From Edaphochlamys debaryana (Eukaryota; Chlorophyta; Chlorophyceae; Chlamydomonadales), in NCBI GenBank assembly GCA_016858145.1, contig JAEHOE010000174.1, positions 154,821-218,820 on the forward strand: a stretch of 64,000 nucleotides of DNA. Direction: 5' to 3'. How positions within the stretch are numbered: position 1 is the first letter of the stretch; each line of letters starts with the position of its first letter. Both the position numbers and the translations under genes were made by a program. Below the pieces are notes generated by a model, which did no database searches, was not told the DNA's origin, and saw only the letters and a program-made list of their open reading frames with translations. Shown piece after piece: positions 1 to 11,157 of this stretch.

Positions 1-173
1 TCAATATCATCGGCTTGCCATCGCCAACTTTCCCTGTTGGCGTACGCCGGCCAACACGCCATCAAATTGTGTCTCGATACGTGCATCGCGTTACCTGGTA
101 GGTCCGATGGATTCCAGCGCATAATCGAAGCTACAGGCAGAGCTCTCTGCGGGCCGGCGCATAGTTTGGCGCG
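1..173. other. 5' flank of the IMPACT-like gene
   Basis: This stretch precedes the first start codon. No convincing TATA box or other gene was seen. It presumably holds the promoter and leader of the gene starting at 174, but the sequence does not show a specific element. Confidence 0.4.
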
Positions 174-3067
174 ATGGCTGATGCGGATGCGACGGCGCGG
201 GAGGAAGAGCTGGAGGCAGTCGAGGCCATCTTTGGGGAAGCTGTCAACGTTAGCCGTGACGAATTGCTCTTGGAGGTGAGTTTGACATCATGAGTTTGCT
301 CTTTGTCCGGGGTCCCCCGCCATGCCTCCTGAGCAGAGGGCATAGCCCCGGTGCCGTCCCGTGCCCGACCCTCCCCACCCGCGGCCTGGTCCAACGCCTG
401 CAGCCCGCAACAGCCGCCCGCTCCTGCGTTGTGCGAGGCCAGCCATTCCCCTCGCTTGTGCGCATGTCGCTCGCTGCAGGTGTGCGTGCAGCACCCCCAG
501 GGCGGGCCGCAGGAGGTGGTAATGCGTGCGTCGCTGCCCGCCTCCTACCCCTCCACCTCGCCGCCCGTGGCAGAGGTGCGTGGCACGCCCCCACGTGAGC
601 AGCGCAAGCTGACTGATGTTCAGTGTCTGAAGCCTCTTGGGCTACTTGTCAGACCAGAAAGAGACACACGGGGTCAGGGGCATGTGTGGGTGGGGGAGGA
701 CCCCTTGCCTTCGGCACGAGGCCGGCTGCCCGACTCCAGGGTACGGACCGCGCAGGTGTACGGCAACCACCTGAGCGATGACGTAAGAGCGTGGGCGGTA
801 CGGGAGCTGGAGAAGATGTGGAGCCCGGGTTGGTGCCGGGGCGGGGCTGGGGGGCAGGGGGCGAGCAGCTCCAGTTCCCTCACTGCGGCGTGGCCGCCCT
901 CTCACTGCGGCGTGGCCGTATCGGCGGTGCTTGGCTTAGCAGCCTGAACGCCGAGTGAGCTGCTCGCAGACCTACATCCGGGGACCCCTGTCCTTCTAGT
1001 AAACAGCCCAGCCCAGCAGCAGTCATGCGGCTCTCACCTGTGCCACAGCCCGCGGCAATCTCCACGACTGATCCCCATGCTCTTGGAAACAACTCCACAG
1101 GGGAAGTGTGTCTCTACAACTGGGTGGAGTGGCTCAAGGAGGCCGAGCTGCTCTGGAACGCCCCCACCGCCCCGGGGCCCTCGGGGCGAGGGGCGCGCAA
1201 GCAGGAGGAGGGGGAGGGGGAGGGCGGCGAGGGCACGGGGCCCGCGGCCTCGCGGCGGGCGGCGGGCGTCAAGGTGGGCGGGTGGGGGGGTGGGCGGGTG
1301 GGCGCTCCCTGGAGAGCAAGCGCACGGGACCCTTGCCCGGGTTGTGGGGCGGTCCACCCTTTGGAGCTGCTTAAAGATGGCTGGTGCCAGCGCTCGCCCC
1401 GAGGTAGCGTCACGTGGCTGGGTGTCCATCTCTAGCTCCCTGCTTGCTCTCCACCCAAGTCCCATGCAGCCCCCAAGAGGTCTCAGCCCTGCACTCCCCC
1501 CGGCTCCCGCAGGAGGCGGCCCGCGAGGCCGAGGCGCTGGAGCTCCTGCGTCAGCTGCGGGTGACGAGCGGGGAGCCGTACGTGGAGAAGAAGAGCACGT
1601 TCCAGGTGTGCCTGGGGGGGAAACGGGGGCGGGGTGCGAGTTGGGACTGGAGGTGCAGGGTTGGGTTGAGGTTTGGAGGCTGGGCGGACCCGTGACGGTG
1701 GGGTCTTTCCAGGCTTGGCACGATGCGGAGGCGACGTAGGACGGTGCAGGGCGTGTAAGCCGGGGCAGTGGCGACCAGAAAGCTGTGGGCCCAGCCGCCC
1801 CTCTCTACCTGACCCACCCGCCACGCTCCAATCCTTTCCCTTCTCCCCTAGCCTACCTCACCACTTTCCTCCCGTCCCCCAACCGCCCAGGCCCACGTGG
1901 CACCCGTGAGCTCGTTCGAGGAGGTTACATTAGTCATGGATGCGCTGTTGTCCATTAGTAAGATCCGCGCCGCCACGCACAACATCATGGCCTACCGGTG
2001 GGGCCGAGGGAAGGGGGGGGCGGGGGGGGGACCGGGGGAGGAGGGGGGGCACAGCTGAGGAAAAGCGGTTGGGTTGATGCCTTGATGGTGCTTTGGGGGA
2101 TTGGGGCTGGGGCTGACACTGCCCAGGTTTCCACACGGGGCAGCAGGGGGCGGAGAGGGGCTGGCAGGCCGGTACCCGGTGCTGCTGCCGGGGTGCCGCT
2201 CGCGTCTCTGGTCTGCGTCGGTGTGCCTGGTGCTAACGGCGAGGCGTTGGTGGCCCTGCCCCCCCTCCCCGCACCCCGCGCTCCACTGCGCTCCGCAGGA
2301 TAGCCATGCCGGGGGGCGCCTTTGTGCAGGTGGGGGTGGGGGCTGCAGGGCCGGGGGTTGAGGAGCACTGCACCTCTACGATGACCCGTCCTACAAGTCC
2401 CACCACCTGAGCTCCCCGCACAGGCTCAGTCGCCCCCCGTACACCACCCTCGCCACAGCTTGGCCGCTGCCCTGTGTCCGCCTGCTCTACTACCACCCCA
2501 TGCACCCTCCCCGCCCATCCCGCCTGCCCCCCTTTAGGACTGCGACGACGATGGGGAGGTGGCGGCCGGGGGGCGACTGCTGCACTTCCTGCAGGTCAGG
2601 GAGGGAAGGGGAGGGGAGGAAGAGGGAGGAAGAGGGAGGAAGAGGGAGGAAGAGGGAGGAAGAGGGAGGAAGAGGGAGGAAGAGGGAGGAATGGGCGGGG
2701 ACTGGCAGTGGAGATGTTGATCCCCTCAATCCCCTAGCCGCCATTTCCCCGTACCACCCCGTACCCCCACCTCCCCACCCCCTCTCCTCGCCATCTTCCG
2801 TACCAGCCTCCTTCCTTACCACCCTCCTTCCCCACCCCACCCCACCCCACCCCCTGCCCCCGTCCCTCCCCCCAGGCGGGAGACGTGCGCAACTGTGTGG
2901 TGGTGGTGTCCCGCTGGTTCGGCGGCGTGCTGCTGGGCCCGGCGCGGTTCGCCATCATCATCAACACGGCCCGGCATCTGCTGGAGCAGATGGGGCTGGT
3001 GGGCGGGGGCGGAGGCAAGGGCGAGAAGGGGGACAAGGGGCACGGCGGGAAGAAGGCGGGGCGGTGA
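174..3067 (+). CDS. IMPACT: IMPACT/YIH1 family protein (RWD + UPF0029)
   Basis: Nine exons: 174-275, 480-575, 756-828, 1101-1273, 1513-1605, 1891-1997, 2299-2329, 2538-2594, 2876-3067. All phases agree and give 307 aa. Residues about 7-120 form an RWD domain, starting EEELEAVEAIFGE and including PGEVCLYNWVEWLKEAE. Residues about 176-290 are the IMPACT/UPF0029 domain: STFQAHVAPV, DCDDDGEVAAGGRLLHFLQ (226-244) and SRWFGGVLLGPARF (256-269), all family hallmarks. The tail is Gly/Lys-rich. Known family members (yeast YIH1, mammalian IMPACT) bind GCN1 through the RWD domain and so dampen GCN2 kinase and the amino-acid starvation response in the cytosol. The start at 174 is chosen because it opens directly into the RWD helix. 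The middle of exon 4 (about 1150-1273) is low complexity and could be spliced differently. Family assignment is firm; function is inferred by homology. Confidence 0.9.
2614..2690. repeat. 10-bp minisatellite in IMPACT intron 8
   Basis: A purine-rich 10-bp unit (AGGAAGAGGG) is repeated about seven times in the intron between exons 2538-2594 and 2876-3067. It begins soon after the splice donor and does not enter coding sequence. Confidence 0.9.
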
Positions 3068-5426
3068 CAGGGGAAAGGGAAGGGGGTTGGGGGAGCAGAG
3101 TGGTGCGTGGGGGCATGCTGGGGGCGAGGGTTAGGGGAGGGTGGAGCGTGGTGGGGTGGAGAGGCGGGCTTGCGGGGAGTTGTGGGGTCAGTGCGGTGGG
3201 CAGATAGCCGCGTCTGGCCCCCCTGCCGGCAATGTGAGTAAAGTAGAGACCTCGGCAACAGCGAGTTGCGGAGAGTTGCGGAGTGTGAGGTGATGCTCCC
3301 CATTGTGCCGAGGGGCCGCGGCGCTTTGTGCTGTGCGGCGGAGGCAGGCGCGGGTCAGAGGGCGGAGCGTTTACTGGGGAGGCGGGGGGAGGCAAGCAAG
3401 GCGCTGGGGGCTTGCCGGAGTACGGAGTCGGACCGGAGAGTGGGAGGGCCGAGCCTCCATGTCATGCACCAGCAGCAAGGCTTTCTGGTGCCACACGGAG
3501 CGGTCCGCGCGGACGCTGTTGGAGGTGATGCAGCTGAGCGGCGGCGGCGAAGCTGCAGGCGTGCTATGAGAACGCGCAACGGCCCTTTATGGAAGCCTAC
3601 TTTCCTGAGCCATTCGATGCTGTCGTGCTCCCCGGCGTGCGTGCATGCGGCCGACACTCCCTCCCGAGGAGTGTGCGGGCGGGCGGGCGTTGCACAGCGC
3701 GAGTGTGCTCACTCCACGTCGACTACCAGTATCCTTGACAGAGGATTGGGCGAGTTGGGCCGATTGGCCCATGTACCGATAACAAGCCAGCAGTACGGCC
3801 CCTGAGCACCCCGCATGGGAGGGCATGGGCAACCTCTGTCGAAATGCACTCGGACGGCGCTGCGCACGCCTGGCGCATTCCAATACCTTGAAGCCAAATT
3901 CCGCAGCAGAGAATTTGCATCAGGCTACAGGCTGCCCTCCCGGTCTGAATCGTCCTTCAGCGCCTCATCCCCTAGCACGCGAACCAGACCAGCCGCCCTG
4001 GCCTCCCACACACAGAGGCCGACCTCGACACCCTACCCGTGCCCACCCCTAAACCGCACCCAAGCCAGCTCTTGGCCCCCATGCTCTCTCTCCCAGTCTC
4101 CCTCACCATGCACCGCGCAGGCTCCCAGCCCAGGCTCCCCTGTCTCAGCGAGCCTTCGGTTCAAAGCCTCCTCCAGCCGCCCACAGTCCAACAGCAGACA
4201 GCGGTAGCGATGCGGAAGCAAACTTCAAAGTGCCCCGACAAACATGGTCTCAAGCTTGCTAATGCTGTCTGATGCAGGTTGACTAAACTTCTGCTGGAAC
4301 TACAGCCCATGCCTGCTACCACTACTGCTACCACGCGCCAACAACATGCGCCAACAATCCGCACCACCACGCACCCGGCTCCTGGCCCCACCAAACCCAC
4401 CACCCATCACGCAGACGGGTGTATCTTGAGCAGGGCGGTGCAATCAGGTGCAGCTCTGCGCGACAGTTGATTCAAGCCCCCATACTCGGTCCATGCAACA
4501 CGGCAAGCAAACCCCCGTGCTCGAATTCATACTCGCGGGGCTACGTATCCTTGTGATTCAAAAGACGCTTCTGTGCCTCAGTTCGTTCTCTCTCGTGTCT
4601 GCCTCAAACCCCAGACTCAATATCACAGGGTTACGACCGCGTGCCCATGGATCCGCAGCTCGTTCCTTGCTTCTGAATAGTACCTCACGCGTACCTCATT
4701 CTCATTATCAACTGCTGCTCACTTTGTTCACCACCGCACTGCACGACCCCGAAGTGCAAGCGTCCTCACATCATCCCAAGGTGATGTCTGGCGCCCAGTC
4801 AGTGCGCCTCTGCACGTGGCTGCTGGACTCCCACCCGTGTACCGTACATGTCCTGCAAGCATCCATCCACTAACACACCCCAATTGATAGCAATCAACGA
4901 ATGTGAACTCTGACGGCTGTGAAGCCCCCTCCCTGGCACCCGCTTGGTTCGCCTCATCGCGTGGCGGCCATGCGACCGCTCGCCACCGACCTCGACCCCC
5001 ACGGCCCACGCCAGCGCCTCCTCCTCGGCGGCTGCTGTAACCCCACGTAAGATACCGCCGAATCGCACCAGCACCGGCACTGGCACCATGCCTTACTTTG
5101 CAGCAAGAGAGACCCACGCCCCACGCACGTCAGCACCAGCGCCTGCTCGGCGCTCCCCGCCGGGCCCGCCGCAACGCACCTGTGTGCGTGGGAGACCCAA
5201 GTCCCCCTCCATCCAACCACGCACGCACCCTTCATCATGCACACCCCCGCTGGCGAGTGACCCTACTGGCGGCTCCGGACCCCAAACGCAACCCCACATC
5301 CAACCCCAAACGCAACCCCACATCCAACCCACATGCAACCCCACGTGTGACTGCACTTGCAACCTGTTTGCGAGCCCTATTTGCGAGCCCTACTTGCAAC
5401 CCCACGTGCAACCCCACTTGCCAGCC
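3068..5426. other. intergenic, between convergent genes
   Basis: These 2.4 kb separate the 3' ends of the IMPACT-like gene and the minus-strand gene ending at 5427. I see no exon set with consistent phases, no conserved domain and no RNA gene. The stretch should contain both 3' UTRs. The part from 5281 is a 12-bp minisatellite, described separately. Confidence 0.6.
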
Positions 5427-5440
5427 CTACTTGTGCATGA
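5281..5440. repeat. degenerate 12-bp minisatellite at a gene 3' end
   Basis: About thirteen units related to CCCCACTTGCAA run in tandem. The left end is a well-preserved 24-bp double unit, and units become more divergent to the right. The last unit runs across the stop codon of the minus-strand gene (5427-5429), so the final His-Lys codons and the stop lie within repeat-derived sequence. Confidence 0.75.
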
Positions 5441-8400
5441 AGTGCTTGAACGCGCGCCGAAGCGCACCATCCTCACGAGCGGGAGCCCCAGCGGCCGCCG
5501 CTGAGGCCGACCCCCCCGGCGACGGAGCGCCCCGGCCGCCCGGCGGCTGCGGCGGGTCCGCCGCAAGCACGCCGCCCGCCCCGGCCCCCGCTCCGCCGCC
5601 GGAGCTCCAAGGCCGCGCCTCGGGCGCCGGATGCACGGGCGAGTGGGCGGCCCCGGCGGCGCCGCCCCTGGCAGGCCCGGTCGCGTCCAGGGGGGGGCTG
5701 CTGGAGCCATGGGGGGCCACGGAGGGCGTTCGGGGCTCGGCTCCGGGCGGGGGGTGGGGGGCGAAGTTCGGGAAGCCCGGGGGCGGGGCGCCCAGCTGGG
5801 TTTCGTCGATGGAGGCACGCCGGGGCCGCGGGGCGCGGGTCGCGGTGGCCAGGTGCGGGCTGGCGGCACCGGCCACCAGGGGGCCAGCTGCGAGGTTGGA
5901 GCAGGAGGAGAGGCGCGAGGGCAGCCGCCGCTCGGAGCCGAGCGCGGAGACTCGGGGGGCGGGCGCGGGCGCGGGGTCGGCCGTTAGCTCGGCCCGGGCG
6001 GGGTGCTGCGCGCAGAGCAGGGGCAGGGGCAGGGGCAGGGCAGGGGCAGGGGCAGGGGCAGGGGCAGGGGCAGGGGCAGGGGCAGGGGCAGGGGCAGGGG
6101 CAGGGGCAGGGCAGGGGCAGGGGCAGGGGCAGGGGCAGGGGCAGGGGCAGGGCAGGGGCAGGGGCAGGGGCAGGGGCGGGGCAGGGGCAGGGGCAGGGGC
6201 AGGGCAGGGGCAGGGGCAGGGGCAGGGGCAGGGGCAGGGGCAGGGGCAGGGGCAGGGGCAGGGGCAGGGGCAGGGGCAGGGGCAGGGGCAGGGGCAGGGG
6301 CAGGGGCAGGGGCAGGGGCAGGGGCAGGGGCAGGGGCAGGGGCAGGGGCAGGGGCAGGGGCAGGGGTAGCGGTTAGGGCGCAGCGGCGGACTGCCGTCAG
6401 CGGGGGATGCCAGGAACATGCGAAGGGTTTTCCCCTGCCCAGTCCCCACTCCGGAGAAGGGGGGCGCTACCGGATGTAATACCGCAAGGGCGGCCTAGGT
6501 TGCGGCCGGAGGCGAGGCCCCACGCAAGTCTGGAGTGAGCCGACTCCTCGCAGGTTTGTCCAACCCGAAACCAGCCCACCCCACCCTCAGCCCACCCACC
6601 GGTGCACTATCCGTGGACGCGTGGCCCTGGCCCGTGCCCGAGCCAACGCCCGAGACGCGCCCGCGGCTGCCGCTGCCCGGCCCCATCAGGCGGGGGCCGC
6701 TGCCCGACAGCACTCCGCTCCTGCACAGGGGCACAGACAGCAGCAGGGGAGTGAGCGGCCAGCCCAGGCAAGACACACAAGCCCACGGCACTTCCCAAGG
6801 CCTACCGCGCCCAAGCCCGCCCTGCCCACCCGACGGGCGGGTGCTCCAGCCCCTAGCTCGCTGCCGGCCAGATGCACCCTCCGGCATTCAATATCTCCCG
6901 CCACGCCCCACCCCGCCCAGTGCCTGCAAGCTACCACTCACCCTCCGGCGCAGCCCTGCGGTCCGTCCACCGCCTCCCCGCCCTCCGACGGACCGCCCTC
7001 GGAGCCGCCGGAGCCCTCCGCCGTCTGACTGGCGCGCCGGATCAGGCCCAGGCCCGCCGACAGATCCTGCTGACTCGACCTCCGCATGTTCGTGCTGCTC
7101 AGGTTCGACAGCCACGCCAGATCCGTCTGACTAACGCGCCGGTTACTGCCGCTGGGCGTACCGCCCAGCCCCGCCTGACTGGCGCGCATGACGCCAGACG
7201 TACTGCCGGCGGCGCCGTACAGGTCCGTCTGACTGGCACGGCGGTTGACGCTCGATCTGGGGCTGGGGCCGGGGCCGGGGCCCTGCCACTCGAAGCTCGG
7301 CCGCCGTGCCATGCTGGCGCTCGACCCCAGGCCGGGGGCGCTGGGGCGGGAGCCGGCGCCCCCACCCGCGGGGGCCTCCTCGTAAGCCCACACCTGGCAG
7401 CGATTGGGTTGGGGGCAGAGGTGGATGTAGGCACGATTTAAGTGAGCTCGCGAGTGAGTAGACTTGCGCCAGTGCCTCAAGTTCTGTGCTGCAAACACCT
7501 CGCCGTTCCAACTCGCCGCAGCAATCGTCTCAAGGTCAACCCTCCACCTCACCTGCTCCCCCGAGGGCGCCGCGCGCAGCGGCCGGTGCGAGATCTGAGA
7601 CAAAAGCTGCAGCGCCCGCCCCGCCTCCGCCGGGCTCTGGTGCGGCGCTAGCAGCATACCGCCGGGCACCGCCGGCCCGGCGCCAAGCGTCCGTGCGGAG
7701 CCGCGGCTTCCCATGAGCTCCCTCTCGCTCGTGGTGTGACCCACGTGGCCATGGGCGGACCCATGGATCTGGATCTGGCCGCTGGCGGAGGCGGCTAGGG
7801 CCTCCAGGTTGGATCGGTCGAAGCGGCCCGACGCCCGGGAGCCCGGGCGGGCCAGCGGCAGGAGCTCGGCGGCGGCGCCAGCGGCACCGTCAGCAGCGGC
7901 GGCGGCGGCGGCGGCGGCGGCCAGGCCGGAGGGCTCCGGCGTGAGCAGGCTCATGGAGAAGCGCCGCCGCTGCGGCGGCGCCGTCGCGGCAGGGGCGGCG
8001 GAGGCCGGCGGCGCGGGCCCGGGCCCGGGTGCCGGCAGCATGGAGCCCTCGCCGCCGCTGACGCTGGCCCGCAGTCGCCCCGCCACCAAGCCCACGTGGC
8101 GCGTGAGAGGCAGGACTTCCTCCGCCGGGCCACCGCCGCCGCCGCCGCCGAAGGCTGGGCCGTATGTGCGGGGGCTGTTGGAGGACGAGTAGGCCTCGCA
8201 GGCTGAGGCGCGGCGCCGGCTGCGGGGGAGCGGGGTGAGCAGTAGGGGGTGGGCGAGAGGGGCTGGGGACTGGGGAGGGTTTGCGGGTGTGCTGCTGCCT
8301 GCCCCGCGCCGGCACGCTCCAACGGGGTTCTCCGGTCTCAGCAAGGGGCAAGCGCTCTGCCCCCTTGCACCGCCCTGCCACTGCGCTCCGTGGCTCCTCG

Positions 8401-9881
8401 GCCTGCCCTCATCGGCCTACCCTATCCCACCCACCACCTCACCCCCAGCTCCACCACCTGCGCCCCCCCCTGCCCCCCGGCCCCCCGCGCACCTGCGGAT
8501 GTCACGGGACCCAGCCAGCGCAGCATCCGCCCGCGCCGCCGCCAGCAGCGCCGCCGACGGCAGCTCCTCCTCGCCCTCACCCTCCTGCCCGTCGTACCCG
8601 TCGTACCCGTGCCGTACGACATCGCCCGTCACGGAGCCCGTCCTGCCCCGCTCCCGTAACGCCCGCGGCAGCCGGGGCGCCGTCGGCATCTGTACGGCAA
8701 TCTGTACGGGCTCGTCGTCCCCGGCCGCGCCCAGGGCCGAGGCATTCAATCGCATGGGGAAGGGCGCCACCGTCCAACGGTTCTTGCCGGGAGACCCCGC
8801 GCCGCCCTCGTCCTGGTCGGGCCCCTCCTGGGACGCTACCTCCAGCGGCGGGGGCGCGTCGTCCTTAACCAGGCCCAGGACGCTGCCGAATCGGTGGGCC
8901 TGCATGGCGGTCGGGTTTAGGGTTTAAGGTCGGGGCATCGGTAGAATGAAGGGCACCGGTAACTCGGTAAGCGCGGGGGTCAAGTCGGCATGTGGCAAGT
9001 CCGCTTGCAGCACGAGCTGTGTACGGTACGCATCCTCAGAACCGGCTATCGGCATTGCCGTGTAGTACTAGTGCTCGAGCTTCTAACGTCAGCTCGAGCG
9101 GTCGTTTCGCACACCTGTTTGACTGTGATGGTGTCGGGTAGGTCCAGGGCGAGGTGCGAGGGGTCCCGCGAGGCCGCGTACGGGCTGACGGGGCCGCCGT
9201 CGCCGTACTGGTAGCGGTTGGCCGAGGCCATGCTGATCAGTTGGCGGTTGCAACGGTCGTGGAAGGTCACGGTTGAGCCATGCGCCTGCCGGGCTTGTCT
9301 GCGGGGGTGGGGTCGTCGGGGCAAACGGGGGTGTGGGGGAAAGGCAGGGGGAGGATCACGTGCGAGGGTTGTGGGTGGGCGGAGAGAGCTGGGGCCAAGG
9401 AAAGGATCGCAGGATGGCTGCAAGATGCGGGAAGGTTGACGGGGCCGGAGAGATGGGTCACAAAACGGGTGACGGGGCCGGAGGACTTGTCGGGCGGGAA
9501 GGGCCGCATAACATGGATGTCCGTGGGCTGTGGCTCCCCTACCGGGTCCGAGCCCGTTCGGCACGCGTTCCGGAAGCGAGGGCGCTGCAAGGGCTTGATA
9601 GCAGTACAGCTGCAACCTCGAAAGGCTTGTCCGCTAGCGCTAAGGAACCAGTAAAACGCGGACTGGGCAGCCCACATCCTCCCGACTTGCCGTAGGACGT
9701 CGTCCACAGTCGGAGGTGCCTCCACCTTTAAGAGTGCCGCCTGTGAGATGTTGACACCGCAGGTACGGGTTCAGTGGTGCCTCGACTGGAGGAGGAGAGT
9801 TGCGGTTTGCTCGACACTTGGCATTCAGCTCACCAGCGCACGCTCAATCGCGGCATCGCCGCTGCTGCCGCCTCCACTCAT
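5427..9881 (-). CDS. unknown disordered protein with Arg-Arg-x-Ser array
   Basis: Eight exons (transcript order): 9881-9834, 9740-9617, about 9293-9115, 8899-8493, 8219-7553, 7393-6942, 6720-6600, 6005-5427; 858 aa. The start MSGGGSSGDAAIERAL splices in frame into AALLKVEAPPTVDDVLRQVG. Residues 1-150 are the only part with ordinary composition (for example VTFHDRCNRQLISMASANRY); I do not recognise a domain there. The rest is Gly/Ala/Pro/Ser-rich and probably disordered. It carries at least eight R-R-x-S sites. In exon 6 these are a repeated motif: RRASQTDL, RASQAGL, RRVSQTDL, RRSSQQDL, RRASQTA. Such sites fit basophilic kinases (PKA/CDPK type), which is inference. The exon 3 acceptor is uncertain: the consensus CAG at 9299 gives the wrong phase, while an AG five bases further in (exon from 9293) keeps frame. 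It lies 1.3 kb downstream of another unknown gene on the same strand. Confidence 0.75.
6016..6366. repeat. (GGGGCA)n array in the last intron
   Basis: About 350 bp of GGGGCA hexamers, with a few 5-bp units (GGGCA) that shift register, fill most of the intron 6006-6599 of the minus-strand gene. In the transcript it reads CCCCTG repeats and ends just before the acceptor CTGCGCGCAG of the last exon. It is therefore intronic even though open frames run through it. The plus strand has regular G4 runs. Confidence 0.9.
8911..8925. repeat. telomere-like TTTAGGGTTTA in intron
   Basis: A short TTTAGGGTTTAAGG tract lies 12-27 bp before the 3' splice site (8900) of exon 8899-8493 of the minus-strand gene. 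In the transcript it reads CCTTAAACCCTAAACCC. Confidence 0.7.
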
Positions 9882-11157
9882 CCTCACAAGGCTCTTGCTA
9901 GGAGAGCAACCTCAGCTGGGTCGGGTGTGTACTACCGCTTGTCCACACTTCAGAGAGACCAGACAAGAGCTGCGGAGCTGCTATGTTATTGTGTTGGACG
10001 TATCTAGGGGCCTTCGTTTTAGAGGAACTGACTGGGTATGAAGACTGTCGACACGGTACTTTTACTTACGCTGGTGCCCATCAGGCCGCCCTGCCGATCA
10101 CCTCAGCTTCGTCTGAAGCCATGACCCTGCCCTTTCCTTTGTAGCCGCAACAGAAACTGGGCGCAGGGTTTCGGGCAGTTCCATTGGCACGCACCTCTCC
10201 CCCTCCTGCGTGCGGCTTTCCCTTCGGCCCCCCTTGCGGCCCCGCACGCCGAATGAGACCGCACAGGCGCGATCCGCGCTCATTACCGTCCACTCCCAGG
10301 TACAGACCGATGTAGGCTCGCGTAGCCACGTTCAGGAGAATTTACGGCCGTTCCAGCTTGTCTGCGATGCCTTTGAGAGACAGCGACGCCAAACGGATGG
10401 ACGCGGTTGGGCGTATCCCAAACCTCTGCAAGACCCCAAGACTGCATGCCCAGGCCAGAGCCCAGGCCAGAGAGTGCCCGGTCCTTTATTCAGGCTATCC
10501 GCGACACGTTGCGAACAACCGCCCGCCCATCCCTGGAGCAATGTCACCTCCATCCCCAAGCGCCCCTCCGTACCCGTTCATCTACACACCGCATCCCCTG
10601 CCAGCTTCCGCCTTCCCCCGCCATGGGTCCCCCCCACGAAATTCCCCTATCAGCCCGGCCTACCGCGCCCGGCCCTCCGCCTGCCACCTACTGCCATGTA
10701 CCCACACACTTGGTTGCCCTGGGCCCCCTGGCCCTGGGTTGCGGGTAGCTTCATTCTCGCCAGTGCATTCGTCGCACTTTGCTGGCCTTGCTTTTCGCGC
10801 ACCCTCGTCGCCCGTTTCTCCTTCCCCCTGGCCCTGGGGTGTACTGGCTCGCCCTACCCACGCATCCACGTTCCCACGGCCGAATGCGGAGCCAGACCCG
10901 GTCAGGGGTGGACCCGGTTGCACCTCGCCTTGATCCCCGCTCCGCCACACGCAGCCCTGCGCCTGTGCTTCCAGTCTCGGCGGCCCTGGGACCCTGCCGC
11001 TTCAACGACCAGCACGCCTCCTAGCCCGTCATAGCGGTAGGCCTCCGCCTGCAATGTTGGTGGTTGCCCCCCTACCCTGCAGGTTGCACACTGGCAATAC
11101 CCCTCAGGTTCCACCCTAGCTTCTCCCATAGAGGCAGGCCTCTGCCCGGTTGGGGCC
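9882..11157. other. intergenic between two minus-strand unknown genes
   Basis: These 1.3 kb hold the promoter of the gene starting at 9881 and the 3' UTR of the gene ending at 11158. No additional exon set was found. A dispersed repeat copy lies at 10741-10826. A 16-bp piece of the upstream gene's last codons (GTAGGCCTCCGCCTGC) recurs at 11038-11053 and 11165-11180, a small local duplication. Confidence 0.55.
10741..10826 (-). repeat. dispersed repeat, copy A
   Basis: The reverse complement contains AAGCAAGGCCAGCAAAGTGC, preceded by GGAGAAACGGGCGACGAG and followed by GCACTGGCGAG and CTACCCGCAACCC. The same order of blocks occurs at 31285-31374 and, in part, at 42889-42975. No terminal inverted repeats or coding capacity are visible. 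Confidence 0.75.

Noticed and set aside
2361..2480. Possible extra IMPACT exon reading LHLYDDPSYKSHHL
   Set aside because: Exons 2299-2329 and 2538-2594 join in phase to give FVQ-DCDDDGE as in the family; the extra stretch has no flanking donor and acceptor in phase.
5098..6369. Plus-strand open frame ending in a long Gly-Gln repeat
   Set aside because: It is the translation of the intronic GGGGCA array and of the antisense of a firm exon; the minus-strand gene explains the region.
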